This document shows, piece by piece, positions 42,817 to 54,840 of a stretch of 64,000 nt of DNA (positions are counted from its first letter, which is position 1; every line of letters starts with the position of its first letter). A program made the translations under genes and the position numbers. The notes below the pieces were generated by a model. That model saw only the letters and a list, made by a program, of their open reading frames with translations, did no database searches and was not told the DNA's origin. The stretch is from Acidobacteriota bacterium (GTDB lineage Bacteria; Aquificota; Aquificia; Aquificales; Aquificaceae): contig RFFP01000013.1 of the NCBI GenBank assembly GCA_003696155.1, positions 1-64,000 of the forward strand, read 5' to 3'.

Positions 42817-43193
42817 AAGGATTCCTCCATTATCTCCCTTATTAGCCTTTCCACCTCTTCAGCCACGAACCTTAGCTCGGGCCTGTCGAAGGACTCAAGC
42901 ATGGCGGTAGGAGCTATGGTGCTGACAACCGTTTTGCCATCCTTCTCAAAGATGGCTATCCTACAGGGCATGGCGGTGGATATATATGGGTCCTTAGATA
43001 GAACTGTACTCGCATGCTTAGGTGAGCAGACCTCAACTATAAGGCATCTGTAGTCTATGGGCACTCCCTTGCTCTGAAGTATGTTATGCACTTCATGGAC
43101 GGCCATAATACCAAAGCCCTTAGCCTTAGCCTTCTCCTCTATGGACTTTCTTACCTCTTCCGGCGGTTTTGTGGTCTCAAGGTTTATCAACAT
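42813..43193 (-). CDS. DUF302 family protein
   Basis: KGFGIMAVHEVHNILQSKG...CLIVEVCSPKHASTVLSKDPYISTAMPCRIAIFEKDGKTVVSTIAPTAML. Confidence 0.88.
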   Translation of the reverse strand: MLINLETTKPPEEVRKSIEEKAKAKGFGIMAVHEVHNILQSKGVPIDYRCLIVEVCSPKHASTVLSKDPYISTAMPCRIAIFEKDGKTVVSTIAPTAMLESFDRPELRFVAEEVERLIREIMEESL

Positions 43194-43623
43194 CTTTTGA
43201 CCTCCTTTTTATGTGTTGAAGCATGTCAAGATAGATTATACCAAAGGCCTCCTCTATAGCCTTCCTTCTCGGTATATCACCAAGACCGCCCGTAGGCTGA
43301 GAGTAAGGCACTGTGGCTAAAAACTCCCTCTCCTCTGCGTTCCAGAGTAGGGAGAGCTTGAGCTCAAGGGTGTAGGCACTAACCCTTTGCTGAGGGGTAT
43401 AGGCTATGGGTGTTTCTTTAAATAGCTTTACCCTTGGGAGGATGACCTGTGAACCCTCAGAGCATCGGAGCCTTCCTCCGCTCTCAAGAACGGCCCTCTC
43501 TAAGTTTTTCCTAAAGGCATAACTGAGATATGGCTCCCCATAAGGATTTTCTACGGGTCTTATACACAGGTCATGGGCCTGGGCCCAACTCAGGAGAATA
43601 AAAAGCGTGATGAATATCACCAC
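43177..43623 (-). CDS. Exported protein, possibly LptE-like (GTG start)
   Basis: Signal peptide; YTLELKLSLLW...AIEEAFGIIYLDMLQHIKR. Confidence 0.5.
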   Translation of the reverse strand: MVIFITLFILLSWAQAHDLCIRPVENPYGEPYLSYAFRKNLERAVLESGGRLRCSEGSQVILPRVKLFKETPIAYTPQQRVSAYTLELKLSLLWNAEEREFLATVPYSQPTGGLGDIPRRKAIEEAFGIIYLDMLQHIKRRSKDVDKP

Positions 43624-43631
43624 GAAGGTTA

Positions 43632-43645
43632 ATTATACGTATAAT
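43632..43645. promoter_or_regulatory. Palindromic ATTATACGTATAAT with TATAAT on both strands, between divergent genes
   Basis: Perfect 14-bp inverted repeat; minus strand TGGACA-N17-TATAAT. Confidence 0.6.
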
Positions 43646-43647
43646 AG

Positions 43648-44937
<1,290 letters not shown>

Positions 44938-44938
44938 T

Positions 44939-45208
44939 GTGCTTCCTAAGTCCTTTTTCCTCTTCGTGCTTTTTTACACCTTTTACAACCTATTTTTCAG
45001 TCAGTACAACCTGCTGAAGCTCTTCCAGTTAAAAGAATCATCTCAAAAGATAGAAAAAAGCATTGATGAATACACTCTAAAAAACAGGAAGTCAGAACAG
45101 CTCCTAGAACTCATAGAGGAACATCCCGAGGTTTACAGAGAAAAGTTTGCCAGAGAGTACATGCAGCTTCAAAGACCCGATGAGTTTATACTCCTCCTTA
45201 AGGAGTGA
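44939..45208 (+). CDS. DivIC/FtsB-like septum formation protein (GTG start)
   Basis: Short TM plus coiled coil, immediately after eno as is common for ftsB. Confidence 0.6.
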   Translation: MLPKSFFLFVLFYTFYNLFFSQYNLLKLFQLKESSQKIEKSIDEYTLKNRKSEQLLELIEEHPEVYREKFAREYMQLQRPDEFILLLKE

Positions 45209-45224
45209 TGCTATAATTAAAGCC

Positions 45225-45941
45225 ATGAAGGGAGCCAAGACCTCCATAATTCTATCGTTAACCTTAGTCCTTTCCTGCGGAGGTGTCACAAAGGAGGAGC
45301 TTGAGAAGAGGCTTGGGGGTATTGAAAGTAGACTAACCCAGCTGGAGGAAAGGCAGAAGGTCCTCGAGGAAAGGAGTGTTAGGACTGAATCTAGGATAGA
45401 CGGCCTATCCGAGGGACTTACAAACGTCAGGCTGGAGGTTGAAAAGCTCAAACTCTCAAGGGATAGAACACCTACACTACAACAAGCCATGAGGATTCCG
45501 GAACCAAGGAAAGAAGAGGAAGTAAGAACGGAAGCTGCCAAGAACCCACAGGAGGTTGAGGAATACAGGAAGGATTACGACGAAGCCCTCAAATTGGTAA
45601 ACCTTAAGCAGCTAAATCAGGCAAAGGACAGGCTTATAGACTATATTAAAAGGTATCCAAAAACGGACCTAACAGACAACGCCTACCTTTGGCTTGGCGT
45701 CGTATACAGAGACTTGGGGGAGACAAACAAAGCCGAGGCTGTATGGCTTACCCTTGTAGAAAGGTGTCAAAAGAAGGAAATGGTTGATTGCAATAAAGCC
45801 CCCTCTGCGCTACTCCAGCTGGCAAGGCTCAGCGAGCAAAAAGGAGACAACCAAAGGGCGAAAGAGTATTACGAAGCCATACTTAGGGATTACCCTCTCT
45901 CTGAGGAGGCACAGACTGCAAAGACAAGGCTTGGAAGGTAG
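45225..45941 (+). CDS. Lipoprotein with coiled coil and TPR, YbgF/CpoB-like
   Basis: Lipobox LTLVLSCGG; YDEALKLVNLKQLNQAKDRLIDYIKRYPKTDLTDNAYLWLG. Confidence 0.82.
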   Translation: MKGAKTSIILSLTLVLSCGGVTKEELEKRLGGIESRLTQLEERQKVLEERSVRTESRIDGLSEGLTNVRLEVEKLKLSRDRTPTLQQAMRIPEPRKEEEVRTEAAKNPQEVEEYRKDYDEALKLVNLKQLNQAKDRLIDYIKRYPKTDLTDNAYLWLGVVYRDLGETNKAEAVWLTLVERCQKKEMVDCNKAPSALLQLARLSEQKGDNQRAKEYYEAILRDYPLSEEAQTAKTRLGR

Positions 45942-45942
45942 C

Positions 45943-46626
45943 ATGAAGATTCCTAGGCACCTTGCCATAATAATGGATGGGAACGGCAGATGGGCTAAAG
46001 AAAGGGGACTTCCGAGGATAGCTGGCCACTACGAGGGGGTAAAGAGAGCGGAGGAGCTCGTAGAGGCCTGTATAGAGCTCGGTATAAGGTTTCTTACCCT
46101 TTTTGTCTTTTCCACGGAGAACTGGAAAAGGCCTAAGGAGGAAGTGTGGTCCCTTTTTAGCCTTTTAGAGGGATACCTTAGGGAGAACTCAAAAAAACTT
46201 CTAAAAAAGGGCATAAGACTCTCCTTTATAGGGAGGAGGGAAAGACTGCCCGAAAGCCTCCTTAAAGAGATGGAAAGGGCGGAAAAGCTCGTACCCCAAG
46301 TGGAGAAACTTAGGGTAATCCTTGCGGTGGATTACGGGGGCAGGGATGAGATTTTAAGGGTGGTCAACAGGGCTTTAAGAGAGGGTGTAAAGGCCGTAGA
46401 TGAGGGTCTTTTTAGCTTTATGACAGATTTGGCTGATGTACCCGAGCCAGACCTCCTTATAAGGACGGCGGGAGAGAGGAGGCTGTCCAACTTTCTCCTA
46501 TGGCACCTTGCATACACAGAGCTGTACTTTTGCGATGTCTACTGGCCAGATTATACAAAGGAGGAACTGCTAAGGGCGTTGGATGACTATTCTAGAAGGG
46601 AGAGAAGGTTTGGAGCTGTCCTTTAA
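45943..46626 (+). CDS. uppS: Isoprenyl transferase (undecaprenyl diphosphate synthase)
   Basis: HLAIIMDGNGRWAKERGLPRIAGHYEG; FSTENWKRP; DLLIRTAGERRLSNFLLW. Confidence 0.96.
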   Translation: MKIPRHLAIIMDGNGRWAKERGLPRIAGHYEGVKRAEELVEACIELGIRFLTLFVFSTENWKRPKEEVWSLFSLLEGYLRENSKKLLKKGIRLSFIGRRERLPESLLKEMERAEKLVPQVEKLRVILAVDYGGRDEILRVVNRALREGVKAVDEGLFSFMTDLADVPEPDLLIRTAGERRLSNFLLWHLAYTELYFCDVYWPDYTKEELLRALDDYSRRERRFGAVL

Positions 46627-47329
46627 AAGTAGAGAAAAGGCAGGTCTTCTTATAGGTATATTTACCATAGTCATAAGCCTATCTCCCTATCCATTCTTCT
46701 TGCTTGGTTTGGTGTTCCTCTCCTTCGTGATAGGTTATGAACTCTCAAGAGCTTTAGACTTTACCTACTTTTACTTTGCTCCCTTAACCCTTTTTGCAAG
46801 CCTTGTATCAACAGAGCTCGGGCTACTGCTTGCCTTCCTACTTTCCCTTTACTCAGGCTGGCGTTTCTGGTCTCTCCAATCCATGCTCAAATCCCTTCTC
46901 CTATCCTCCTATGGTGGCCTTCTTCCCTCTTTCTTATCTAACCTCAAGTCTATGGATAGCTATGCGGTTATCAAGCTTCTTATCTTCGTCTGGGCTGTGG
47001 ACATATTCTCCTACTACGTGGGCAAAAGTTTTGGCAAGACACCGCTAGCTCCTAGGCTCTCTCCAAAGAAGACCTGGGAGGGTCTTTTAGGTGGAGCGAT
47101 TGCCGGCACTTTAGCCCTCTTAATTCTTCATGGTTTTCTTAAGGGTTTGCTTTGGTCTCCCCTCTTAATAACTGCTGCTCTCTTTGGGGACCTGTTTAAG
47201 AGCTTTATAAAGAGGCAGGTTGGTATAAAGGACTTTTCCCACGTTCTTGGCGAGCACGGTGGGTTTACCGATAGGTTCGATTCCCTACTATTCACCGCAC
47301 CCGTATATATCTTTCTTTTAAAATTTTGA
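46583..47329 (+). CDS. cdsA: Phosphatidate cytidylyltransferase
   Basis: WAVDIFSYYVGKSFGKTPLAPRLSPKKTWEG; SFIKRQVGIKDFSHVLGEHGGFTDRFDSL. Confidence 0.93.
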   Translation: MTILEGREGLELSFKSREKAGLLIGIFTIVISLSPYPFFLLGLVFLSFVIGYELSRALDFTYFYFAPLTLFASLVSTELGLLLAFLLSLYSGWRFWSLQSMLKSLLLSSYGGLLPSFLSNLKSMDSYAVIKLLIFVWAVDIFSYYVGKSFGKTPLAPRLSPKKTWEGLLGGAIAGTLALLILHGFLKGLLWSPLLITAALFGDLFKSFIKRQVGIKDFSHVLGEHGGFTDRFDSLLFTAPVYIFLLKF

Positions 47330-47331
47330 AT

Positions 47332-48654
47332 ATGGAGAGGATAAGAAACTGGATATCTACTACCATAGGGGGAGGTTATGAATACGAGTTGTATCTTGAG
47401 CGTAGAAAAAGGCTAATCCTGGAAAGCGCGGAGGAGAAGATAGAAACCCTTCTCAAATCAGAGGAGAGTGGATTGGGTGTAAGGGTCTTTAAAAAGGATC
47501 GTATGGGTTTCTCCTACACCACAGAACTTACAGAAGACTCCGTCAGGGATTGTGTAAGACAGTCTATGCAGATATGCGACCTTACACCGGAGGATGAGGG
47601 GCTAAGGCTCGGTGCCTGCACAAATTACGGAAGCCTACAAACCGAATATGACAGAGAGGGCCTTGAAACGTCTATAGAGGATAAAATAGAGCTTCTAATA
47701 GGTCTTGAGAGGCAGGCAAAGGCTCTAGATAGTAGGATAAGGGGCGTTCGGAAGGTAAGCTTGAAAGAGTTAGAGGCTGAGGTAGTATGTTTCAACTCCT
47801 GTGGACTTGAGTATACTTACAGGGGGACCTGGTACACAGCCCTCATGGCAGCGGTTGCAGAGCATATGGGCGACTCCTCTATAGCTTACGAATGGGTAGG
47901 CTCCAGGGCTCTAAGGAACTTGCCCCTCCAGAGTATGATTGAAGACGTGGTGTTTAAAGCTACTGCTACACTAAAACCAGAACCCTATGAGACTAGAGTA
48001 ATGCCAGTAATCCTCTACAGGGACGCCTCAGCTATGCTGTTGGAGGCCTTTAGCCCCATATTTTTAGGTGACAACCTGGTGAAGGGTAAAACCTTTTTGA
48101 AAGGTAGGGAAGGGGAAAGGGTGTTTTCCGAGCTGCTAAACATAACGGACGATGGCAGGATGCAGGGTGGTTTCTTGAGCTTGCCAGTGGATGCAGAAGG
48201 ATACAAAACTAGGGAGAATAGGGTTGTAGAAAATGGTATATTTAGGGGTTTTCTTCACAGCACTTACTCCGCCATAAAGTCTAATGCTGAGCCCACTGGC
48301 AACTCTGTAAGGGAGAGCTATAGAAACATACCATCCTCCGGTATAACCAACCTCTACATACATAGGGGAGAGTGGGGTCTTGAGGAGCTCATAAACATGG
48401 AAGAGGAGGTGTTTCTTATAACCGACCTCATGGGGCTCCACACCGTCGAGCCCATATCTGGAGACTTTTCTCTGGGTGCGGGTGGTATAATATACAGAGG
48501 TGGTTCTAAGGACAGGAGCGTAAGGGGAGTAATTATAGGAGGGAATGTAAAGGACCTGTGGAACTCTATCCTCGCCATCGGCAAGGATATGAAATTTTAC
48601 ACAGGGGTTGGCTCTCCTTCCATCCTGGTCAGAGACGTAACAGTGGGAGGATGA
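47332..48654 (+). CDS. pmbA: TldD/PmbA family metalloprotease
   Basis: MQICDLTPEDEGL; NIPSSGITNLYIHRGE; GDFSLGAGGIIYRGG. Confidence 0.88.
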   Translation: MERIRNWISTTIGGGYEYELYLERRKRLILESAEEKIETLLKSEESGLGVRVFKKDRMGFSYTTELTEDSVRDCVRQSMQICDLTPEDEGLRLGACTNYGSLQTEYDREGLETSIEDKIELLIGLERQAKALDSRIRGVRKVSLKELEAEVVCFNSCGLEYTYRGTWYTALMAAVAEHMGDSSIAYEWVGSRALRNLPLQSMIEDVVFKATATLKPEPYETRVMPVILYRDASAMLLEAFSPIFLGDNLVKGKTFLKGREGERVFSELLNITDDGRMQGGFLSLPVDAEGYKTRENRVVENGIFRGFLHSTYSAIKSNAEPTGNSVRESYRNIPSSGITNLYIHRGEWGLEELINMEEEVFLITDLMGLHTVEPISGDFSLGAGGIIYRGGSKDRSVRGVIIGGNVKDLWNSILAIGKDMKFYTGVGSPSILVRDVTVGG

Positions 48655-48655
48655 T

Positions 48656-49249
48656 ATGAAGAAGTATATTAGGGAGACTTTGATACTTATAGGAGTAATA
48701 CTTATGCTGGCAGGTCAGTGGATTTCCTTCGATATATACGCCAACACAAAGATTAAGAATATAGGAGCAAACATATCAACTTTCATATATGGATTACACT
48801 CTGGAGAAACACTTATTAAACTCCCCCACGCCGAGGAAAACCTCATAGTTTTCAAGGACTTAAGCGGTAAAACTATTACAACTGACAACGCCCTAAGACC
48901 TATTAACCCCCAAAAATACCTATCAAGTTACAGCAAAAGTCCAGAGGGTAAAGAGGTGCACATCTACACCAAAAGACAGAGTTTTAGCCAATATTTGGAC
49001 CTTCTTATAAGCAATCCCTTTGCAATAGGCATATTCCTATCTGGCCTTATCCTAGTTCTCATGGGAATATTCATACCCTATAAGGAGACAGTAAAGGGTG
49101 AAGAGATTAGCAGGAAGGAGGAGCTTATGAAGAAGCTTAAGGCTCTTAGGCTTACCCTTGCGGTGGGTGGTATAATACCCAATAGAAGTGTTCAGGAGGC
49201 AAAGGATATACTTGACAGTATACTTAAAGAATGGGAGGAGAAGAAATGA
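48656..49249 (+). CDS. Hypothetical two-TM membrane protein
   Basis: Two hydrophobic segments flanking a charged domain. Confidence 0.6.
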   Translation: MKKYIRETLILIGVILMLAGQWISFDIYANTKIKNIGANISTFIYGLHSGETLIKLPHAEENLIVFKDLSGKTITTDNALRPINPQKYLSSYSKSPEGKEVHIYTKRQSFSQYLDLLISNPFAIGIFLSGLILVLMGIFIPYKETVKGEEISRKEELMKKLKALRLTLAVGGIIPNRSVQEAKDILDSILKEWEEKK

Positions 49250-50484
49250 AGGTTTTGGTTGTCTCTTTTGACAGGGGTTTTGTAAATAGGATAAAAGAGG
49301 TCCTTAGGGACTTTGAAGTTATCGATGTGAAGAACGGTGAGGAAGCTGTTAAAACCATCGCTCCCAACGTAGATGTTGTGGTTTACGATGCTGCCTCGGG
49401 TGCCATCTCAGAAGAGGACATAAACTATATGTACAGAGAAAAATTTAAAGATGCAAGGTACATAATCATAGTTCATGATCTTTTCCCCGTGGACATGAAC
49501 AACATAATACCACCCAACAAGGTAAAGCTCATGAGAGAGGAAGCTATAGAAAAGATAAGGGAGGTAATAGTGGGGGCGGTAGAAGAGCCCACCTTGGAGA
49601 CCTTCCTCTTCCCAATGGAAAACGAAAACGTTGAGGAGCTCATGAAGCTTCCTGAGGATATTTTCAGCCTGGAAAGTAGCATACCAAAGGGCAAGCTCCT
49701 CGTCTTTTCCTTGGATAACTATCTCATAGACACCATAATAGAAAACCTTTCAGAGGATTTTGAGATAGAGTTGGTGAAAAACGTAAAGGAGGCGGTGGAG
49801 AAGGGAAGATATGCGGATGTAATCCTCTTTGATACCATATCTGGCATGCTTGCTCAAAGAATACTCACCGAGATGTCCAAGCACGAAGAATTGGTAAATA
49901 AGCCCTATGTGCTGCTTGTAGACGAGCTTTTGGCTATTGATACAGATAGCATATCCTTAACGGAAAAGTACGTGTACGCAAGGGAAACGGAGATAAGTAA
50001 GGCAGTGGAAAAGGTCAAAGAGCTTAGAAAAAAGGAGGCACCACCCGGCATAGAAAAGGTTGGTGAGGAAAAGCTAGATGTTACAAGCCTCCTCGAGGAG
50101 ATAATAAGCCAGCCCCAATGGAAAGAGGAGGTTCCAAACACCTTCGAGAGTATATACGAGGAACCAGCTACTATAGAAGGGAGCACCTTACCCCCATCTG
50201 TGGAGGATATGACCCTTGGTGAGGGTGCCTTGGAAAGCCTTAAAAGCACACTTGAAGAGGCGATAAGCTCAAGCCTTTCAGAGGAGAGGCTAGCATCCAT
50301 AATCTCCAAGGGTATAAGTCAGGAGAGGCTAGTTCAAGAAATCTCAAAGCATCTGCAGGCAGGATTGGAGGAAATGGTCAGGGAGGAGATTAGAAAGTTC
50401 TTAGCCCAGGTTAACCTTTCAGAAATCTTAAAAGAGGAAGCCCATAAGGCCCTTAAGGAGCGCCTGAGGGAAATAGTTACTTAA
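49246..50484 (+). CDS. Protein with two tandem receiver-like domains and a helical C-terminus
   Basis: VLVVSFDRGFVNRIKEVLRDFEVI...DVVVYDAASG and LLVFSLDNYLIDTIIENLSEDFEIE...DVILFDTISG. Confidence 0.6.
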   Translation: MKVLVVSFDRGFVNRIKEVLRDFEVIDVKNGEEAVKTIAPNVDVVVYDAASGAISEEDINYMYREKFKDARYIIIVHDLFPVDMNNIIPPNKVKLMREEAIEKIREVIVGAVEEPTLETFLFPMENENVEELMKLPEDIFSLESSIPKGKLLVFSLDNYLIDTIIENLSEDFEIELVKNVKEAVEKGRYADVILFDTISGMLAQRILTEMSKHEELVNKPYVLLVDELLAIDTDSISLTEKYVYARETEISKAVEKVKELRKKEAPPGIEKVGEEKLDVTSLLEEIISQPQWKEEVPNTFESIYEEPATIEGSTLPPSVEDMTLGEGALESLKSTLEEAISSSLSEERLASIISKGISQERLVQEISKHLQAGLEEMVREEIRKFLAQVNLSEILKEEAHKALKERLREIVT

Positions 50485-52216
50485 GGTATAGTTGCTCCTC
50501 CTTATACCACCCCCAAACTGTGGGGAATAGGTTTTCAAATTTATCCCTTACTGCGGTCATGCTTTTGGGCGTAGCTAAAAATACAAGGGGCTGTTCCTCA
50601 GCTATGATTTTGTAAGCCTCTCTATAGAGCTCTATCCTACGTTCTTGACTGGTTTCCACTGCAGCCCTGTCAAAGAGCTCGTCAACCTTTCTCTCCCACT
50701 GGGTCTGTGCCCTTTCCTGCCTTGGGTTCCAAATGTGAAGACTACCTGAAGTGTGCCATACGTTTCTCCCAAAGTGGGGGTCCATAGAGCCTGTCAGTCC
50801 AATAATCACAGCCTCCCAATCGTAGGGTGGTGCGGTAAGCTTGCTAACCAAGGTGTTAAAGTCTATGGGTCTGAAGAGCACCTTTATACCAATCCTTTCA
50901 AGGTCCTCCTTTATCATATTCCCCATGGCTTCCCTTTCCTTGTTTCCCGAGTTGGTGAGTAGAACTATCTCCAACCTGTTACCATCTGGATCCTCTAGCC
51001 ATCCATCATTGTCCCTGTCTTTAAACCCTATGCTTTCTAGAAGGGTCTTTGCTTTCCTTGGATTGTATTCATAAACTGGGAATGTACCTTCCTCATAATA
51101 GGGTCTGTTGGCGGGTGTAATAGGACTGTACAGGGGCTTTGCAAGCCCGTTATACACAAGATAGCACATCCCTTCCCTGTCTATGGCATGGGATATGGCC
51201 CTTCTAAACTCTCTGTTCTGAAACCACCTTAGCTTGTAAGCTAGTATCTTGGCCTTGGGGTTTTGATTGAAGGCTATAAAGGTGGTTGATGGTGTGGGTC
51301 CAAGGTCAAAAAGGGATATGTTCTTAAGCCTTACCATGTGGAGAACATCCTGCGGTCTTACCCCGAGGTAGTCTACCTCTCCAAGAGAAAACTTAAGGAG
51401 GGCTGTGTCAGGGTCTTGGAGTATGAAACCGAACCTCTTTTTTATGTAAGGGAGTTTTCTTCCCATATCATCATGTTCATAGTAATAAGGGTTAGCCTTA
51501 TACTCCACAAGTACACCCTTTATGTACCTCTCGAGAACATAGGGCCCCGTACCTACTATATCCCTTGGGTCTGTATTCACATTCCAGACAGTCATAAAGC
51601 TGTTATCTCTTACAGACTTCTCCAGTTTGTGCTTTGGCAGTACGGGTGCAGAGAGGGCGCTAAGAAAAGGAGCAAAGGGTTGTGGAAGCCTAAACTCCAC
51701 CGTGTGCTCGTCTATCTTCCTAGCAAAGTTTTTCACATCCTCTGCACCCTTTAGTACACCCTTAAATATGTCCCCCGTTGAGTTGGGTATACTTGGGTTC
51801 AGGTATATATCCATGTAAGTAAAGACCACATCATCTGAGGTAAAGGGCTTTCCGTCGCTCCATCTTACGCCCTTCCGCAGATGAAAAATATAAACCTTAC
51901 CACCTTCCCTCTCCTCCCACGAGTGGGCAAGGTCTGGAACAACCTTCATAGTTTTGAGGTCCACCTTTGTAAGGCCCGTGAAGAGGTCTGAAAGGACTGC
52001 TGTAGATGATGTCTCCTGCGCTAAGGCTGGGTTTAAGGTCTTTGGGTCGGAGCTTAGCACAAACCTCAGCTCTCCACCCTCCTTACCTTGCTTTGGGTTA
52101 AAGCTCTCAGGGTCAACACGACGAAAACTCACCGACCCAGAGCTGGGAGAAGAGGAAAGATAGAAGGGCAGAAAGGAAAGGAGTATAAAAATAAGGGCAA
52201 ATAGAGTGCTTTTCAT
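50477..52216 (-). CDS. Peptide/nickel ABC transporter substrate-binding protein (OppA family)
   Basis: GGELRFVLSSDPKTLNPALAQETSS; FHLRKGVRWSDGKPFTSDDVVFTY; NREFRRAISHAIDRE. Confidence 0.93.
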   Translation of the reverse strand: MKSTLFALIFILLSFLPFYLSSSPSSGSVSFRRVDPESFNPKQGKEGGELRFVLSSDPKTLNPALAQETSSTAVLSDLFTGLTKVDLKTMKVVPDLAHSWEEREGGKVYIFHLRKGVRWSDGKPFTSDDVVFTYMDIYLNPSIPNSTGDIFKGVLKGAEDVKNFARKIDEHTVEFRLPQPFAPFLSALSAPVLPKHKLEKSVRDNSFMTVWNVNTDPRDIVGTGPYVLERYIKGVLVEYKANPYYYEHDDMGRKLPYIKKRFGFILQDPDTALLKFSLGEVDYLGVRPQDVLHMVRLKNISLFDLGPTPSTTFIAFNQNPKAKILAYKLRWFQNREFRRAISHAIDREGMCYLVYNGLAKPLYSPITPANRPYYEEGTFPVYEYNPRKAKTLLESIGFKDRDNDGWLEDPDGNRLEIVLLTNSGNKEREAMGNMIKEDLERIGIKVLFRPIDFNTLVSKLTAPPYDWEAVIIGLTGSMDPHFGRNVWHTSGSLHIWNPRQERAQTQWERKVDELFDRAAVETSQERRIELYREAYKIIAEEQPLVFLATPKSMTAVRDKFENLFPTVWGWYKEEQLYLK

Positions 52217-53349
52217 AACTCATGCACCCCTGCTAGCTCTCTACCCTTTCTATAAGCCCATTCTATGGCTTGCAGGACCTCATCTATGTTTTTAGGGTCA
52301 GGTAAGTTAACGGAGCTTAAGACCTCTTCCACAAGCTCCACTATATCCAAAAAGCCTATCTTCCCATCCAAGAAGAGCTCTGTGGCTATCTGGTCCGCAC
52401 CAACTAAAACCGCAGGGTAAATACCACCCATAAGGGCAACCCACTTGCAAAGGGATACGCTCCTGAATTTTTCACTGTCAAGGGGTTCAAAGCTAAGGGG
52501 AGACAGATCCAAAAGGCTCTTTGTTTCAAAGGGAAAGGCCTTCCTTTCAGGATAGTACAGGCTGTGGAGTATGGGGATCCTCATGTCCGTCTGGGAGGCG
52601 TGGATCAAAAAGCTTCCATCCTTGAGCTCCACTATACCATGGACCACGCTCTGAGGGTGTACGACCACATCAACAGATTCTAAGGGTATGTCAAAGAGGT
52701 TGATCGCCTCTATTATCTCCATACCCTTGTTCATAAGGGTGGCAGAATCCACGGTTATCTTAGCACCCATCTTCCAGGTAGGATGCTTTAGTGCATCTTC
52801 TACCCTAACCTCTTTTAACTCCTCTATGGTTTTGTTCCTAAAAGGTCCTCCAGAGGCTGTTAGATAGATCTTTTTTACATGCTCCCTCTGAACAACAGAC
52901 AGGAGCTGAAAGAGGGCGTTATGCTCGCTATCCACAGGTACTATGAGCTCTCTCTTCTCCTGAACCAATTCACGCAGACATATGAGAGACTCCTTATTGG
53001 AAGCTAGTAGCTTCTTGCCCATTAAGAGGGTCAAGTAGGTGGGTAAAATGCCATCAGTACCCGATATGGCGTTCACCACAGTTTGGGAATTTTCTATAAC
53101 ACTAACGAGACCCTCCATACCCTTAAGGTAGGTTGTCTCTGGGGGCAAAAGGCTGAGCCACTCCTTTGAAGGTTCTTCAAAGGATACTACATACCTGGGT
53201 CTGAATTCCCTCGCTTGGTAGAGAAGCCTTTCGGAGGCCCTTCTTGCCACTATGCCCACCAGCTCAAAGTCCTCTCTGTATGCACCTATAACCTGCAAGG
53301 TTTGACTTCCCACCGAACCAGTAGAGCCTAGTACACCTATGGACTTCAT
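52213..53349 (-). CDS. dxr: 1-deoxy-D-xylulose 5-phosphate reductoisomerase
   Basis: [55 protein letters not shown]. Confidence 0.97.
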   Translation of the reverse strand: MKSIGVLGSTGSVGSQTLQVIGAYREDFELVGIVARRASERLLYQAREFRPRYVVSFEEPSKEWLSLLPPETTYLKGMEGLVSVIENSQTVVNAISGTDGILPTYLTLLMGKKLLASNKESLICLRELVQEKRELIVPVDSEHNALFQLLSVVQREHVKKIYLTASGGPFRNKTIEELKEVRVEDALKHPTWKMGAKITVDSATLMNKGMEIIEAINLFDIPLESVDVVVHPQSVVHGIVELKDGSFLIHASQTDMRIPILHSLYYPERKAFPFETKSLLDLSPLSFEPLDSEKFRSVSLCKWVALMGGIYPAVLVGADQIATELFLDGKIGFLDIVELVEEVLSSVNLPDPKNIDEVLQAIEWAYRKGRELAGVHEL

Positions 53350-54308
53350 ACTATACCAGCCTTTACTATGTCATGCATGTGTATTATACCTACGGGCTTT
53401 CTTGCCTCGTCCACAACGATGAGCACCGTTATCTTGTTGTCCTCCATCCTCCTTAATGCTTCCGCTGCAAGCTCATCCATAAGGGCCACCTTAGGATTTC
53501 TCGTCATCACATCCTTGGCAAGGCTTGTGTTAAAGTTCCCACCCCTGTTTACAAAGCGTCTGAGGTCTCCGTCGGTTATTATGCCTTCGAGCACACCTTC
53601 ATGGTTTACCACCGCAGTAGCTCCAAAGCCCTTGCTCGTCATCTCCAGTATGACCTCTTTCATGGGTGTGTGCTCGTAGACCACTGGAAGCTCTTCACCC
53701 TTATGACATAGGTCCCTTACAAGCCTCAACCTTCTTCCTAGACTTCCTGCGGGATGTCTCAGGGCAAAGTCCCTTTGTGTGAAGTTCCTAAGCTCCAGAA
53801 GTACCATGGCAAGGGCATCTCCAAGGACCAAGGATGCGGTAGATGAGCTAGTGGGGGCAAGTTGAAGGGGACAAGCTTCCTTCTCCACGTTTAGAAATAT
53901 ATGAACGTCCGCATGTTTTGCCAAGGTGGACTCTGGTTTGTTAGTTACAGCTATAAGGGGAATTCCAAAAAATTTTATGTAAGGTATTAGAGAGATTACC
54001 TCGGGAGAATCGCCGCTGTTTGAAAAGGCAAGCACCACATCCTTAGAGTCTAAAACGCCAAGGTCTCCATGAAGAGCCTCCGCAGGATGGAGAAAGTGAG
54101 CGGGTGTGCCCGTGCTTGAAAGAGTAGAGGCAACCTTCTGGGCTATATGCCCAGATTTACCAATGCCTGTGGTTACAACCTTACCCTCACAGCCAAAGAT
54201 AAGCTTAACAGCTTCCAAAAAGCTCTTATCTAAGGAATCCCTTAGCCTTACCAAGGTTTCTATCTCAAGGTCAAATACCCGCCTTGCCTTCTGAAGGATG
54301 TCCTCCAT
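53346..54308 (-). CDS. kdsD: Arabinose-5-phosphate isomerase (SIS + CBS domains)
   Basis: [41 protein letters not shown] plus CBS pair. Confidence 0.93.
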   Translation of the reverse strand: MEDILQKARRVFDLEIETLVRLRDSLDKSFLEAVKLIFGCEGKVVTTGIGKSGHIAQKVASTLSSTGTPAHFLHPAEALHGDLGVLDSKDVVLAFSNSGDSPEVISLIPYIKFFGIPLIAVTNKPESTLAKHADVHIFLNVEKEACPLQLAPTSSSTASLVLGDALAMVLLELRNFTQRDFALRHPAGSLGRRLRLVRDLCHKGEELPVVYEHTPMKEVILEMTSKGFGATAVVNHEGVLEGIITDGDLRRFVNRGGNFNTSLAKDVMTRNPKVALMDELAAEALRRMEDNKITVLIVVDEARKPVGIIHMHDIVKAGIV

Positions 54309-54822
54309 AGTTCTTCATACCCCTGGTTATCTCCTCATGGGCAAAGTCCACACTCTTAAATCCTTCTACCTTTACCCACTTGCCAGGCTCGAGCTCCTTG
54401 TAATGCTCAAAGAAGTGCTTTATTCTCTCTAAAAGAGCCTTTGGCAGGTCTTCTATGGACCTTATCCCATCGTAGGTGGGGTCCAACTTAGAATGGGGTA
54501 CGGCTATAAGCTTGGTGTCTAAGCCCTCCTCGTCCCTCATCTCCAAGGCTCCAATGGGTCTGCATCTTAGAACGCTACCGGGAAGAACTGGATACCTTGA
54601 CACCACAAGAACGTCCACCGGATCGCCATCATCTGCCAAGGTCTGAGGTATAAAGCCATAGTTAAAGGGGTAGTGCATGGCGGTAAAGAGGAACCTGTCC
54701 ACAAAGAGCGCCCCACTCTCCTTTTCCAGCTCATACTTTATAGGGCTGTCTTGGGGTATCTCCACTATCACGTATACATCCTCTGGTGGGTTTTTCCCAG
54801 AAGGTATGTTTTTGAGCTCCAT
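54271..54822 (-). CDS. ppa: Inorganic pyrophosphatase
   Basis: [56 protein letters not shown]. Confidence 0.97.
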   Translation of the reverse strand: MELKNIPSGKNPPEDVYVIVEIPQDSPIKYELEKESGALFVDRFLFTAMHYPFNYGFIPQTLADDGDPVDVLVVSRYPVLPGSVLRCRPIGALEMRDEEGLDTKLIAVPHSKLDPTYDGIRSIEDLPKALLERIKHFFEHYKELEPGKWVKVEGFKSVDFAHEEITRGMKNYGGHPSEGKAGI

Positions 54823-54840
54823 CTTTGACCTCCTTCTATT

